A stretch of 43,199 bases of DNA from NCBI GenBank assembly GCA_965366835.1, contig CBDUGF010000018.1, forward strand, positions 1 to 43,199. Direction: 5' to 3'. Position numbers and translations under genes: made by a program. Within the stretch, counting starts at the first letter, position 1, and every line of letters starts with the position of its first letter. This DNA comes from JAKGBX01 sp965366835 (GTDB lineage Bacteria > Pseudomonadota > Alphaproteobacteria > Rhodobacterales > Rhodobacteraceae). The notes beneath the pieces were generated by a model. It saw nothing but the letters and a program-made list of their open reading frames with translations, was not told the origin of the DNA and did not search any database. Below, in pieces: positions 1-9,016 of this stretch.

Positions 1-5
1 ACAAA

Positions 6-1181
<1,176 letters not shown>

Positions 1182-1565
1182 GAGGCGCCCCTTGGTTGCG
1201 GCCTCCGGGTCAAACGCGGCGGCCAAGTTTCACTCCGCGCGCCGTTTATTGGGTTGTAGACAGGAAATCAAGGCCTTGATGAGCTTCGGACAGGTCGCAG
1301 CTGGCGCACAATGCCGGGACTCCTTGATCGCCCTGCCGATTTCGCCGCCCGGCATGGCTGAGAGATTGTCGAAATCCTTCGTTTGCGCCGCCATGAGCGC
1401 CACGCCGAAAGGCGCCACCGGACTTCGCCTCCTGCCACTCATCGCCGCGAGTAAAAGGCTGTGGGCGCATTGCGGCGGGGCTGTCCGACCGTCGTTGGAT
1501 ATCCGCGCAACTGCCTGCGCAGTCTGGATTATCTGTCGGTCAGGAAGCCACGGCCGGAAGCCGGA
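1182..1565. other. Intergenic region without a convincing gene
   Basis: This 384-bp gap lies between tuf and the lipoprotein gene, both on the minus strand. Apart from the candidate tuf promoter I see nothing firm. A 70-codon minus-strand open frame (1230-1442) has no family resemblance and no good ribosome-binding site. No tRNA cloverleaf was found, although tuf genes are often followed or preceded by tRNAs. Confidence 0.5.
1243..1271 (-). promoter_or_regulatory. Possible sigma70-type promoter of tuf
   Basis: On the minus strand TTGATT (1266-1271) and TAAACG (1243-1248) are separated by exactly 17 bp, about 60 bp upstream of the tuf start. The -10 match is weak, so this is only a candidate. 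Confidence 0.3.
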
Positions 1566-2117
1566 TCATTCGACCGGTTTGTCCTTGAACCAGCCTTCCT
1601 CGTAATTCTGACGCACCAGGTAGTTCTGAATCTGCTTGGCGGCGTTGCGGGTGAGGCCCTGCATCTGCTCTTCGGCGGATTGGGTATAGCCCGAACCCAC
1701 CAGCGAGCCGCCCGAGAAGCTTTCGATCACGGTGATCTGTTCGACCTTTTCATTCAGCTTCTTGCCGGCGGCGTCGTCCCAAACCGTCAGGTTGATGATC
1801 AGGATCGATTTCGGGCTGGCGACCAGCGGTATGCCGGGCTGGGCCAGCACGTAGCCTTCAAGGCTGATGCCAAAGTGATAGAGCTTGTCGCCCTCATAAC
1901 GCCCGAACCTCTCGTCGATCGCTTCCTGCATGACCTTGATGAACTGGTCCTTGTCGGCCTCGCGCGAGGCCGGGCCCTTGGTCAGTTTCGGAGCCACCAC
2001 CACATTGTGTCCGAGCGAGAAATTCCCCAGTGGAACCGGTCCTTTGTCCAGATCGTTGGAATTCGTGCAGGCGACGGCGAACGCCAAAGCGAAAAACAGG
2101 AACACGGTGCGGAACAT
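1566..2117 (-). CDS. Hypothetical lipoprotein
   Basis: The 183-residue protein begins with a short lipoprotein signal: a basic start, a hydrophobic run, and a lipobox ending FAVAC with the acylated Cys17. The mature part has no motif I recognise. It is soluble-looking, mixed alpha/beta, and ends in a charged tail. It is likely anchored in the inner or outer membrane facing the periplasm. The start at MFRT fits the signal peptide, and GAGGG lies upstream. It is divergently arranged with the P450 gene, 117 bp apart. I do not assign a function. Confidence 0.8.
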   Translation of the reverse strand: MFRTVFLFFALAFAVACTNSNDLDKGPVPLGNFSLGHNVVVAPKLTKGPASREADKDQFIKVMQEAIDERFGRYEGDKLYHFGISLEGYVLAQPGIPLVASPKSILIINLTVWDDAAGKKLNEKVEQITVIESFSGGSLVGSGYTQSAEEQMQGLTRNAAKQIQNYLVRQNYEEGWFKDKPVE

Positions 2118-2234
2118 GGGCAGCCCTCAAGCATGATTGATCGCAATGAAATAGCTCAGGCAGTCCGGGCGTGCAATGATTGGAATGCTGCGGGCTCCGG
2201 CCTATATTGGAATGGCAACAGTGCGAGGGCGAAG

Positions 2235-3590
2235 ATGACAGCTGCACAGATCCCGGTGCATGTGCCGCTGGTGACACGGCCGATGGGCATTCTGGCCTCG
2301 CTCAATGCGGCGCGGCGCAACCTGCTGGAGATTCTACCCGAGATCGCCACCCGCCAGCCGATGGTCTCGGGGCGCACGGGCAAGCGCTGGCATATGGTGA
2401 TGGACCCCGGCGCGATCCGGCGTATGCTGCTGGAAAACCTCGATAATTATCCGAAATCTCTGGTCACGAAGAACCTGTTGAAACCGGCGATCGGCGACTC
2501 GTTGTTCATCGCCGAGGGCGCGCATTGGCGCTGGCAGCGGCGGGCGGCGGCACCGGCGTTCTCGCATCGCAACGTGACCGGCCTCGCGCCGGTGATGTCG
2601 GCGGCGGCAGAGCATAGCCTCAAGCGGATCGAGGCGGCGGGCGCGCGCGCCGTGGACATGTATGAAGAGATGGTGCGCGCCACCTTTGAAGTCATTGGTA
2701 ACGTTACATTTTCCGGAGGGTCGCATTTTGATCCGGAGGAAGTTCACAAGGCCATCGACGCCTATATAGATGCCGCCGGGCGGCTCTCGCTGTTTGACAT
2801 CCTGGGCTTTCCCGACTGGGTGCCGCGACCGGGGCGGATGGTAACCGGGCGGCCGCTGCGGCAGATGAAAGCGCTCGCCGATGAGGCGGTCGAGGCGCGC
2901 AGATCCACTGGCAGGCGCGGCGAGATACCCGATCTGCTCGACCTGCTGCTCGAGGGCGAAGACCCTGAAACCAAACGCAAAATGAACACATCCGAGCTGC
3001 GCGACAACCTTCTGACCTTTATCGTGGCAGGCCATGAAACCACGGCGCTGACGCTGAGTTGGGCGCTCTATCTCTGCGCCTTCGATCAGGACGTGCAGGA
3101 CCGTGCAAGGGCCGAGGCGCAGGCCGTTTTGCAAGGTCGAACTGCGACCGCCAACGATCTGGATTCATTGCCTTTTACCCGGATGATCATCGACGAAACC
3201 CTGCGGCTCTACCCACCCGCCGGGATCCTGTCGCGCACGGCGCAGGCGCGCGACGAACTGTGCGGGCGCGAAGTCTTGCCCGGCGATACCGTGATGATCC
3301 CGATCTATGCGTTGCATCGCAACCGGGTTCTGTGGCAGGATCCCGATGCGTTCAAACCGGAAAGGTTAAAGGATCGCAAGGAGATAGAGCGCTATGCTTA
3401 TCTACCTTTCGGGGACGGGCCGAGGATTTGCATCGGCTCGAGCTTTGCCATTCAGGAGGCGGTGATCGTGCTGGCGACGCTGCTTTCGAAGCGGCGGTTT
3501 CATCTGGTGCCGGGGCGCGTGCCCAAGCCGGTGATGATCCTGACGCTGCGTCCCGAAGGCGGGGTCTGGCTGACGTCGCAAGCCGCATAG
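2235..3590 (+). CDS. Cytochrome P450 monooxygenase
   Basis: This 451-residue heme-thiolate monooxygenase would use two electrons and O2 to hydroxylate an unknown substrate. The I-helix oxygen-activation motif AGHETT is at residues 265-270, the K-helix ExxR is E321-R324 (ETLR), and the heme-binding loop FGDGPRICIG carries the axial Cys399. No transmembrane anchor or fused reductase domain is present, so it is a soluble class I type needing separate ferredoxin partners; none is adjacent. The open frame continues far upstream, but that part is antisense to the lipoprotein gene. The ATG at 2235, preceded by GAGGGCGAAG, gives the normal length; an upstream in-frame ATG around 2133 is possible. General sequence character is CYP102/CYP4-like rather than camphor-type. 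Confidence 0.93.
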   Translation: MTAAQIPVHVPLVTRPMGILASLNAARRNLLEILPEIATRQPMVSGRTGKRWHMVMDPGAIRRMLLENLDNYPKSLVTKNLLKPAIGDSLFIAEGAHWRWQRRAAAPAFSHRNVTGLAPVMSAAAEHSLKRIEAAGARAVDMYEEMVRATFEVIGNVTFSGGSHFDPEEVHKAIDAYIDAAGRLSLFDILGFPDWVPRPGRMVTGRPLRQMKALADEAVEARRSTGRRGEIPDLLDLLLEGEDPETKRKMNTSELRDNLLTFIVAGHETTALTLSWALYLCAFDQDVQDRARAEAQAVLQGRTATANDLDSLPFTRMIIDETLRLYPPAGILSRTAQARDELCGREVLPGDTVMIPIYALHRNRVLWQDPDAFKPERLKDRKEIERYAYLPFGDGPRICIGSSFAIQEAVIVLATLLSKRRFHLVPGRVPKPVMILTLRPEGGVWLTSQAA

Positions 3591-3716
3591 GTTAACGGCA
3601 CCGAACGGTGGAAAATCCGTGGGGTGACTCCCGGCTGTCGCCCGGCTGACATGCGTATGACATCGGATTCTGGAATGTATTAACGCGCGTTAGGGTTAAT
3701 CCGCCGCGCGGTGGGG

Positions 3717-3832
3717 CGAATTCCGCCGCGGAATTCGGTTCTTTTTCCGACGCGGAAAAAGATTTGCGCGCGCTCAGCCCCGGGCGCGCAAATCCGCGTC
3801 GGATTTGAGACCGGATTTCGCGTCGAAATCCG
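3717..3832. repeat. Tandem array of five hairpins
   Basis: Five inverted repeats are packed into 116 bp between the converging P450 and parC genes: 3717-3737 (9-bp arms, loop CCG), 3740-3762 (10-bp arms, loop ACG), 3761-3794 (11-bp arms, 12-nt loop), 3789-3807 (8-bp arms, loop CGT) and 3812-3832 (9-bp arms, loop CGT). The third and fourth overlap, so they exclude each other. The arms differ in sequence between hairpins while the CG-NNN-CG centre is kept. The array may act as a bidirectional transcription stop. Confidence 0.8.
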
Positions 3833-3834
3833 AT

Positions 3835-6186
3835 TCAGGAAAATTTGTATTCCTTCGGGAATCCATAGGGCGGGCGCTTGCCGACCCCGGCGCGCTTGCC
3901 CAGCCATTCGCTCATGTCGGGCTCGTGGCGGGTCTTGCCGCCGCCCATTTCCCAGCTCAGCCCCTCATCCCAGACGAAGGTGACAAGATCGCTCAATCCG
4001 CCATCGAGCTCGAGCGCGCCCTGCCGCCCGCGGGCGAGATTGTATTTCTGCAGCCGCACGCCCTTGCCGCGGCCCATCTCGGGCAACTCCTCGAGCGGGA
4101 ACACCAGGAACTTGCCGTTCTGCGAACAGATCGCGACGTGATCGCCCGCCACCGGCTTGCACACTGCCGCGACCGTATCCTTGACGTTGAGCACCTGCTT
4201 GCCCGTGCGGGTCTGCGCGATCACCTCGTCCTCGGGCACGACAAAGCCGTTGCCTTCGGCGGAGGCGACCAGAAGCTTCTGCCCGGGGCGGTGGATGAAC
4301 AGGGTGACGATCTCGGCCTCGTTGGGCAGATCGACCATCAGGCGCAACGGCTCGCCCATGCCGCGCCCGCCGGGCAGGTTGGCGGCCGAAAGCGTATAGA
4401 AGCGCCCGTTCGAGCCCATCGCGAGCAACCGGTCGGTGGTCTCGGCGTGGAACAGGAAGCGGCCCTCGTCGCCATCCTTGTATTTCAGCTCGCGATCGAG
4501 ATCGATATGGCCCGACATGGCGCGGATCCAGCCCATTTTCGAGCATACCACCGTGATCGGTTCTTTCTCGATCATCGCTTCCAGCGGCACCTCCTCGACC
4601 TCGGCAGCTTCGGCGAACTGGGTGCGGCGGGCGCCGATCTCGTGGGCCTTGCCAAAGGTCTTGCGCACCTGTTTCAGCTCGTCGCCGATCCGGTCCCATT
4701 GCAGGCCCTCATCTTCGATCAGGTCATCGAGATCGGCGCGCTCCATCATCAGCGCGTCACGTTCGCGCACGAGCTCGATTTCCTCGAGTTTGCGCAAGCT
4801 GCGCAGCCGCATGTTGAGGATCGCGTCGGCCTGCACTTCGCTGAGCCCGTCGCCCTCACCGCCCGGAGCCGGCGAGACATAATCGCGCTCATCGGTGGCG
4901 CGCACGAAGTCGCGGCCCCAATCCTCGCGCATCAAAGCCGCCTTGGGCTCGTCGTCATAGCGGATGATGTCGATCACCCGGTCGAGATTGAGGAAGGCGA
5001 CGATGAAGCCTTCCAGCACTTCGAGCCGGTTGTCGATCTGCTCCATCCGGTGCCGGGAGCGGCGCAGCAGCACGTCGCGGCGGAAATCGAGGAAGGCGCG
5101 CAGCACCTCCTTCATCGAGCAGACCTTGGGGGTGACCCCGTCGATCAGCACGTTCATGTTTAGCGAGAAGCGCGTTTCCAGATCGCAATTGCGGAACATC
5201 ATGTTCATCAGCACGTCAGGATCGACGTTCTTGGAACGCGGCTCGAGGATCAGGCGGATATCCTCGGCGCTCTCGTCGCGCACATCGGCCAGGATCGGAA
5301 TCTTCTTCAGCTGGATCAGCTCGGCGATCTTCTCGATCAGCTTGGATTTCTGCACCTGGTAGGGAATCTCGGTGATCACGATCAGCCATTGGCCGCGGCC
5401 CTGATCCTCGATCTCCCATTTGCAGCGCAGGCGGAAGCTGCCGCGCCCGGTACGATAGGCCTCGGCGATGTTCTCGCGCGGCTCGACGATCACCCCGCCG
5501 GTGGGGAAATCGGGGCCGGGCACATAATTGAGCAGCGTCTCGTCGCGCGCATCCGGCGTCTTGATCAGGTGCAGACAGGCGCCGATCAGCTCGTCGATAT
5601 TATGCGGCGGGATGTTGGTGGCCATGCCGACGGCGATGCCGGAAGAGCCATTGGCCAGGAGATTGGGGAACTGCGCCGGCAGAACGCTCGGCTCTTCCAG
5701 GCGGCCATCGTAGTTGGGCCGGAAATCGACCGCGTTTTCGGCCAGCCCGTCGAGCAGCGCCTCGGCAAAGACGGTCATGCGGGCTTCGGTATAACGGCTG
5801 GCGGCCGGGTTATCGCCATCGATATTGCCGAAATTGCCCTGGCCGTCGACCAGCGGATAGCGCACCGCGAAATCCTGCGCCAGGCGCGCCATCGCATCAT
5901 AGATCGCGGCGTCGCCATGGGGGTGGAAATCGCCCATCGTGTCGCCCGAAATCTTGGCCGACTTGAGGAAACCGCCGGTGGCATTGAGGCGCAGGCGCGA
6001 CATCGCATAGAGGATTCGGCGATGCACCGGCTTGAGCCCGTCGCGGGCATCGGGCAGCGCGCGGTGCATGATGGTCGAGAGCGCGTAGGTCAGGTAGCGC
6101 TCACCGATTGCGCGGCGCAGCGGTTCGGACACCTCTGCGCCCCCGCCCGCGTTCGTCTCATCCGGATCATCGACCAAATCGTTCAT
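3835..6186 (-). CDS. parC: DNA topoisomerase IV subunit A
   Basis: The 783-residue ParC forms the DNA breakage-reunion subunit of topoisomerase IV, decatenating daughter chromosomes together with ParE. The winged-helix region contains RDGLKPVHRRILYAM and the HPHGD motif (residues 88-92); the catalytic tyrosine is Y132 in SRYTEAR. A coiled-coil tower follows, then a degenerate beta-pinwheel C-terminal domain (about residues 500-783) that lacks a GyrA box, separating it from GyrA. In the quinolone-resistance region the residue equivalent to E. coli ParC Ser80 is Ala93 and Glu84 is replaced by Asp97. It is monocistronic; parE is not in the window. The start is at MNDLVDD; the ribosome-binding site is weak. 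Confidence 0.95.
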   Translation of the reverse strand: MNDLVDDPDETNAGGGAEVSEPLRRAIGERYLTYALSTIMHRALPDARDGLKPVHRRILYAMSRLRLNATGGFLKSAKISGDTMGDFHPHGDAAIYDAMARLAQDFAVRYPLVDGQGNFGNIDGDNPAASRYTEARMTVFAEALLDGLAENAVDFRPNYDGRLEEPSVLPAQFPNLLANGSSGIAVGMATNIPPHNIDELIGACLHLIKTPDARDETLLNYVPGPDFPTGGVIVEPRENIAEAYRTGRGSFRLRCKWEIEDQGRGQWLIVITEIPYQVQKSKLIEKIAELIQLKKIPILADVRDESAEDIRLILEPRSKNVDPDVLMNMMFRNCDLETRFSLNMNVLIDGVTPKVCSMKEVLRAFLDFRRDVLLRRSRHRMEQIDNRLEVLEGFIVAFLNLDRVIDIIRYDDEPKAALMREDWGRDFVRATDERDYVSPAPGGEGDGLSEVQADAILNMRLRSLRKLEEIELVRERDALMMERADLDDLIEDEGLQWDRIGDELKQVRKTFGKAHEIGARRTQFAEAAEVEEVPLEAMIEKEPITVVCSKMGWIRAMSGHIDLDRELKYKDGDEGRFLFHAETTDRLLAMGSNGRFYTLSAANLPGGRGMGEPLRLMVDLPNEAEIVTLFIHRPGQKLLVASAEGNGFVVPEDEVIAQTRTGKQVLNVKDTVAAVCKPVAGDHVAICSQNGKFLVFPLEELPEMGRGKGVRLQKYNLARGRQGALELDGGLSDLVTFVWDEGLSWEMGGGKTRHEPDMSEWLGKRAGVGKRPPYGFPKEYKFS

Positions 6187-6406
6187 GCAGGCTGTTTACC
6201 GGGCGATGGATTCGCCATCAAGCGCGATTGGCCGATGGCTTGGTTTATTCGCGCGGGTCAGGGTTTCCAGACTTTCTTTTGCGCCCGAAACAGTGCAAAC
6301 TGGGCATTATTGCCATAGTGGGAAACTTCTTGGGGGCTTCCCCCTGTGGCGGGAACGATTCTACTTTAGAGGCGTTTTGAAAGTGTGGGTAACCGGGGGT
6401 GACGCC

Positions 6407-7054
6407 ATGTGGCGCTTTATCGTTGTGACATTCGGGTTTCTGGGCGTCGCGTTCTACCAGCTGAGCGGCGGCGCGGATTATCAGCCGCGCGAAGGCTCGC
6501 GCCAGCATGCCGCGCTGAACCAGAGCCAATTGCAATCCCCGACGCTTGCCGCGCCGCAGGTCAACGACAAGCCGGTGATTGTACAGCGCAACCCCCAGCG
6601 CCAGGTGCAGACCGCAGGTTCGGGCAACGCCCGCGTCGTTCTGGCTTCGGCCAGGGCAAAGGCGGATAGCACCGACAAGCGAATCCGGCTGACATTGAAC
6701 AGCGGGGCGCGCGCCGCGACCGGCGAATCGCCCGATCTGGCAACCGTGACGGTTGATCCTGAAAAAATCGCCCGGCTCGTCGCCGCCGCCACCACCGAGG
6801 CGCGCGCGCCCGCTAAGCCCAAGGCTGAGCCGACTGCAGATCAGAACCCGGGCCAGGAGATTCGCAGGGTCAAGCCGGCACGGGTCAACATGCGCGCCGG
6901 CCCCGGCACGGGCTATGACGTGCTCGACAAGCTGACCCAAGGCACCGAAGTGGCGATCCTGTTTGACAATGGCGATGGCTGGGTCGAGCTGCGCGTGCTC
7001 GACAGCGGACAGCAAGGCTGGATCGCCGATTACCTGCTGGTCGCCGCCAACTGA
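6407..7054 (+). CDS. Membrane-anchored SH3b-domain protein
   Basis: The 215-residue protein has an N-terminal hydrophobic segment (residues 3-19, no obvious cleavage site), a long low-complexity linker rich in Gln, Ala and Pro, and a C-terminal bacterial SH3 domain (about residues 150-212) with the typical ARVNMRAGPGTGYDVL start and GWV...GWIADYL end. Such domains usually bind cell-wall peptides, so a periplasmic wall-associated role is inferred. The start at MWRF follows GGGGGTG with correct spacing; a longer open frame upstream overlaps the parC promoter side and is less likely. It is divergent from parC. Confidence 0.8.
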   Translation: MWRFIVVTFGFLGVAFYQLSGGADYQPREGSRQHAALNQSQLQSPTLAAPQVNDKPVIVQRNPQRQVQTAGSGNARVVLASARAKADSTDKRIRLTLNSGARAATGESPDLATVTVDPEKIARLVAAATTEARAPAKPKAEPTADQNPGQEIRRVKPARVNMRAGPGTGYDVLDKLTQGTEVAILFDNGDGWVELRVLDSGQQGWIADYLLVAAN

Positions 7055-7112
7055 GCGCGCACCTCGTGAAATGTGAACAATGGTCCCGGCTCCGGCTCGG
7101 GGCTTGTGTCAT

Positions 7113-7205
7113 GTTTCAGGCTTGCATTGAAACCAATGGACCGAAATGCGTGGTCGAGCGGCAGGCGCGAGGCAGCGCATTTCGGGTCCGGTTTGACCTG
7201 AAACG
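7113..7205. repeat. Imperfect long inverted repeat (REP/MITE-like)
   Basis: GTTTCAGG near 7113 and CCGAAATGCG at 7141-7150 are mirrored by CGCATTTCGGG (7175-7185) and CCTGAAAC (7197-7204). A 13-bp inner stem with one bulge (7138-7150 against 7175-7188) caps the structure. It carries no coding sequence. It lies between the SH3b gene and the SDR gene. Confidence 0.55.
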
Positions 7206-7272
7206 TTCTAGCTGTTTGCACCGGCCCTGCCATCCGGCCTAAGGGAGAGGCGCAAAAACGAAAGACGCGCGG

Positions 7273-8100
7273 GTGCAGAAATCCATCCTCATCACCGGCT
7301 GTTCCTCAGGCATCGGCCATGACGCGGCGCATGGCCTGCGCGCCCGGGGCTGGCGGGTGTTTGCCTCCTGTCGGGCCGAGACCGATTGCGCCCGGCTGCG
7401 CGACGAAGGCTTCGAAGCGCCGCACATTGATTACGCCGACAGCGCCAGCATCCAGAATGGCCTCGCCGAAGTGCTCGCGGCGACCGGCGGCAGGCTCGAT
7501 GCGCTCTTCAACAATGGCGCCTTCGCCCTGCCCGGCGCGCTCGAGGATCTGCCCACCGACGGGTTGCGCAGCATCTTCGAGGCCAACGTCTTCGGCTGGC
7601 ACGAGCTGACCCGCCTGGTGATCCCGGTGATGCGCGCACAGGGCCATGGCCGCATCGTCAATTGCTCCTCGGTGCTTGGGTTGGTGGCGATGCGCTGGCG
7701 CGGCGCCTACGTGGCCTCGAAATTCGCCCTCGAAGGGCTGAGCGACGTGTTGCGGCTCGAGATGCGCGATGCCGGAATCGCGGTGATCCTGATCGAGCCG
7801 GGGCCGGTCACCTCGCGGATCCGCGAAAACTCGATCCCGCATTTCGAACGCTGGATCGACTGGCGGTCGAGCCCGCGCGCCGCGCAATACCGCGATGATC
7901 TGCTCGAACGGCTCTACCGGAAACGCGACCGCGACTTTTTCGAATTGCCGCCCGCCGCGGTGACGAAAAAGCTGATCCATGCGCTCGAGTCGCGCCGCCC
8001 GCGCCCACGCTACCACGTGACCGGCGCGACCCATCTGATGGGCGCGGCGCGCCGCCTCTTGCCGACGCGAATGCTCGACTGGCTGATTTCCAAGGGCTGA
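7273..8100 (+). CDS. Short-chain dehydrogenase/reductase family protein
   Basis: This 275-residue classical SDR is an NAD(P)-dependent oxidoreductase of unknown substrate. The Rossmann nucleotide motif TGCSSGIG is at residues 8-15, NNGA at 80-83, the catalytic Ser at 132/133, and the YxxxK pair at Y146 and K150. The PGPV segment after the sixth strand (177-180) is also typical. The start is GTG, and the purine-rich stretch before it is weak; no better in-frame start is present. The C-terminal 70 residues resemble the longer SDRs often annotated as SDR family NAD(P)-dependent oxidoreductase in Rhodobacteraceae. It appears to be a single gene. Confidence 0.9.
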   Translation: MQKSILITGCSSGIGHDAAHGLRARGWRVFASCRAETDCARLRDEGFEAPHIDYADSASIQNGLAEVLAATGGRLDALFNNGAFALPGALEDLPTDGLRSIFEANVFGWHELTRLVIPVMRAQGHGRIVNCSSVLGLVAMRWRGAYVASKFALEGLSDVLRLEMRDAGIAVILIEPGPVTSRIRENSIPHFERWIDWRSSPRAAQYRDDLLERLYRKRDRDFFELPPAAVTKKLIHALESRRPRPRYHVTGATHLMGAARRLLPTRMLDWLISKG

Positions 8101-8198
8101 GGCGGGCGCGGCTGCTGGCGCCGCGTGGCATTTCTCCCTTCGCTTTTGCCGCGCCAGGCACTACATGATCGTCACGAAGCAAGGAAAGGATGCGACAG

Positions 8199-8396
8199 AT
8201 GGCCAATGATCCCCTGTTCTGGGTTGTCGCGCTCTCGTGTCTCGCGGTGCTGGTCATCCTGATGGTCGGCGTCGGCGGTTTTGCCAAGGGTGGCGATTTC
8301 AACCGCAAGCACGCCAACAAGATCATGCGCTGGCGCATCGCGGCGCAGGCGGTGGCGATCGCGCTGATCCTGCTGTTCGTCTGGATCAGATACTGA
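8199..8396 (+). CDS. HIG1-domain twin-transmembrane protein
   Basis: The 65-residue protein has two predicted membrane helices (about residues 6-26 and 43-62) joined by a short basic loop containing NRKHANKIMRWRI, the hallmark of HIG1-type small membrane proteins, which in mitochondria stabilise respiratory complexes. An upstream ATG at 8190 directly abuts the AAGGAAAGGA ribosome-binding site, so the ATG at 8199, eight bases beyond it, is the better start. The cobalamin adenosyltransferase gene follows 17 bp downstream, and I recall this pair next to etfBA in related genomes. A role with the respiratory chain is inference. Confidence 0.8.
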   Translation: MANDPLFWVVALSCLAVLVILMVGVGGFAKGGDFNRKHANKIMRWRIAAQAVAIALILLFVWIRY

Positions 8397-8413
8397 AAGA
8401 GGAGCGCGCCGCG

Positions 8414-8986
8414 ATGGTGGTCTTGTCGAAAATCTATACCCGCACCGGCGACAAGGGCGACACCGCGCTCGGCGACGGCTCGCGCCGGGCCAAGCATGAC
8501 CTGCGCGTCAGCGCCTATGGCACCACGGACGAGCTGAATTCCACGCTCGGCCTGGCGCGGCTGCATGCCACGGACGAGACCGACGCGGCGCTGGCGCGGA
8601 TCCAGAACGATCTCTTCGATCTCGGCGCCGATCTGTGCCGCCCGGATCGCGACAAGGACGAGACTGCGGAATACCCGCCGCTGCGCATGATCGCGTCCCA
8701 GACCGAGCGCTTGGAAGGCGAAATCGACGCGATGACCGCGGTGCTGGAACCGCTCCGCAGCTTCATCCTGCCCGGCGGCTCGGCGCTGGCGGCGCATCTG
8801 CATCTCTGTCGCACCGTGGCACGCCGCGCCGAGCGGCTGTGCGTCGAACTCGGCCAGCACGAGGACGTGAACCCGGCGGCGCTCCGCTATCTCAACCGCC
8901 TCAGCGACTGGTTCTTCGTCGCCGCGCGCATGGCCAACGACGAGGGCCGCGCCGATGTGCTCTGGGTTCCGGGCGCGAACAGGTAA
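8414..8986 (+). CDS. pduO: Cob(I)alamin adenosyltransferase, PduO type
   Basis: The 190-residue enzyme transfers the adenosyl group of ATP to cob(I)alamin, making coenzyme B12. The N-terminal ATP-binding motif TRTGDKGDT is at residues 9-17, followed by the YGTTDELNS segment, and then FILPGG and the RTVARRAER helix that characterise the trimeric PduO family. It would supply adenosylcobalamin to mutases such as ethylmalonyl-CoA and methylmalonyl-CoA mutase, which fits the methylsuccinyl-CoA-dehydrogenase-like gene further along. AAGAGGAGCG precedes the start. It is probably co-transcribed with the HIG1 gene. Confidence 0.93.
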   Translation: MVVLSKIYTRTGDKGDTALGDGSRRAKHDLRVSAYGTTDELNSTLGLARLHATDETDAALARIQNDLFDLGADLCRPDRDKDETAEYPPLRMIASQTERLEGEIDAMTAVLEPLRSFILPGGSALAAHLHLCRTVARRAERLCVELGQHEDVNPAALRYLNRLSDWFFVAARMANDEGRADVLWVPGANR

Positions 8987-9016
8987 GCGCCCGCCGCCCT
9001 GGCATCCGGCGCGTGG

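Noticed and set aside
1230..1442. 70-codon minus-strand frame upstream of tuf
   Set aside because: No family resemblance or ribosome-binding site, and it sits where the tuf promoter and leader should be.
3805..5163. Plus-strand 452-codon frame opposite parC
   Set aside because: Antisense shadow; composition is dominated by His, Ala, Leu and Gln, and no ribosome-binding site is present.
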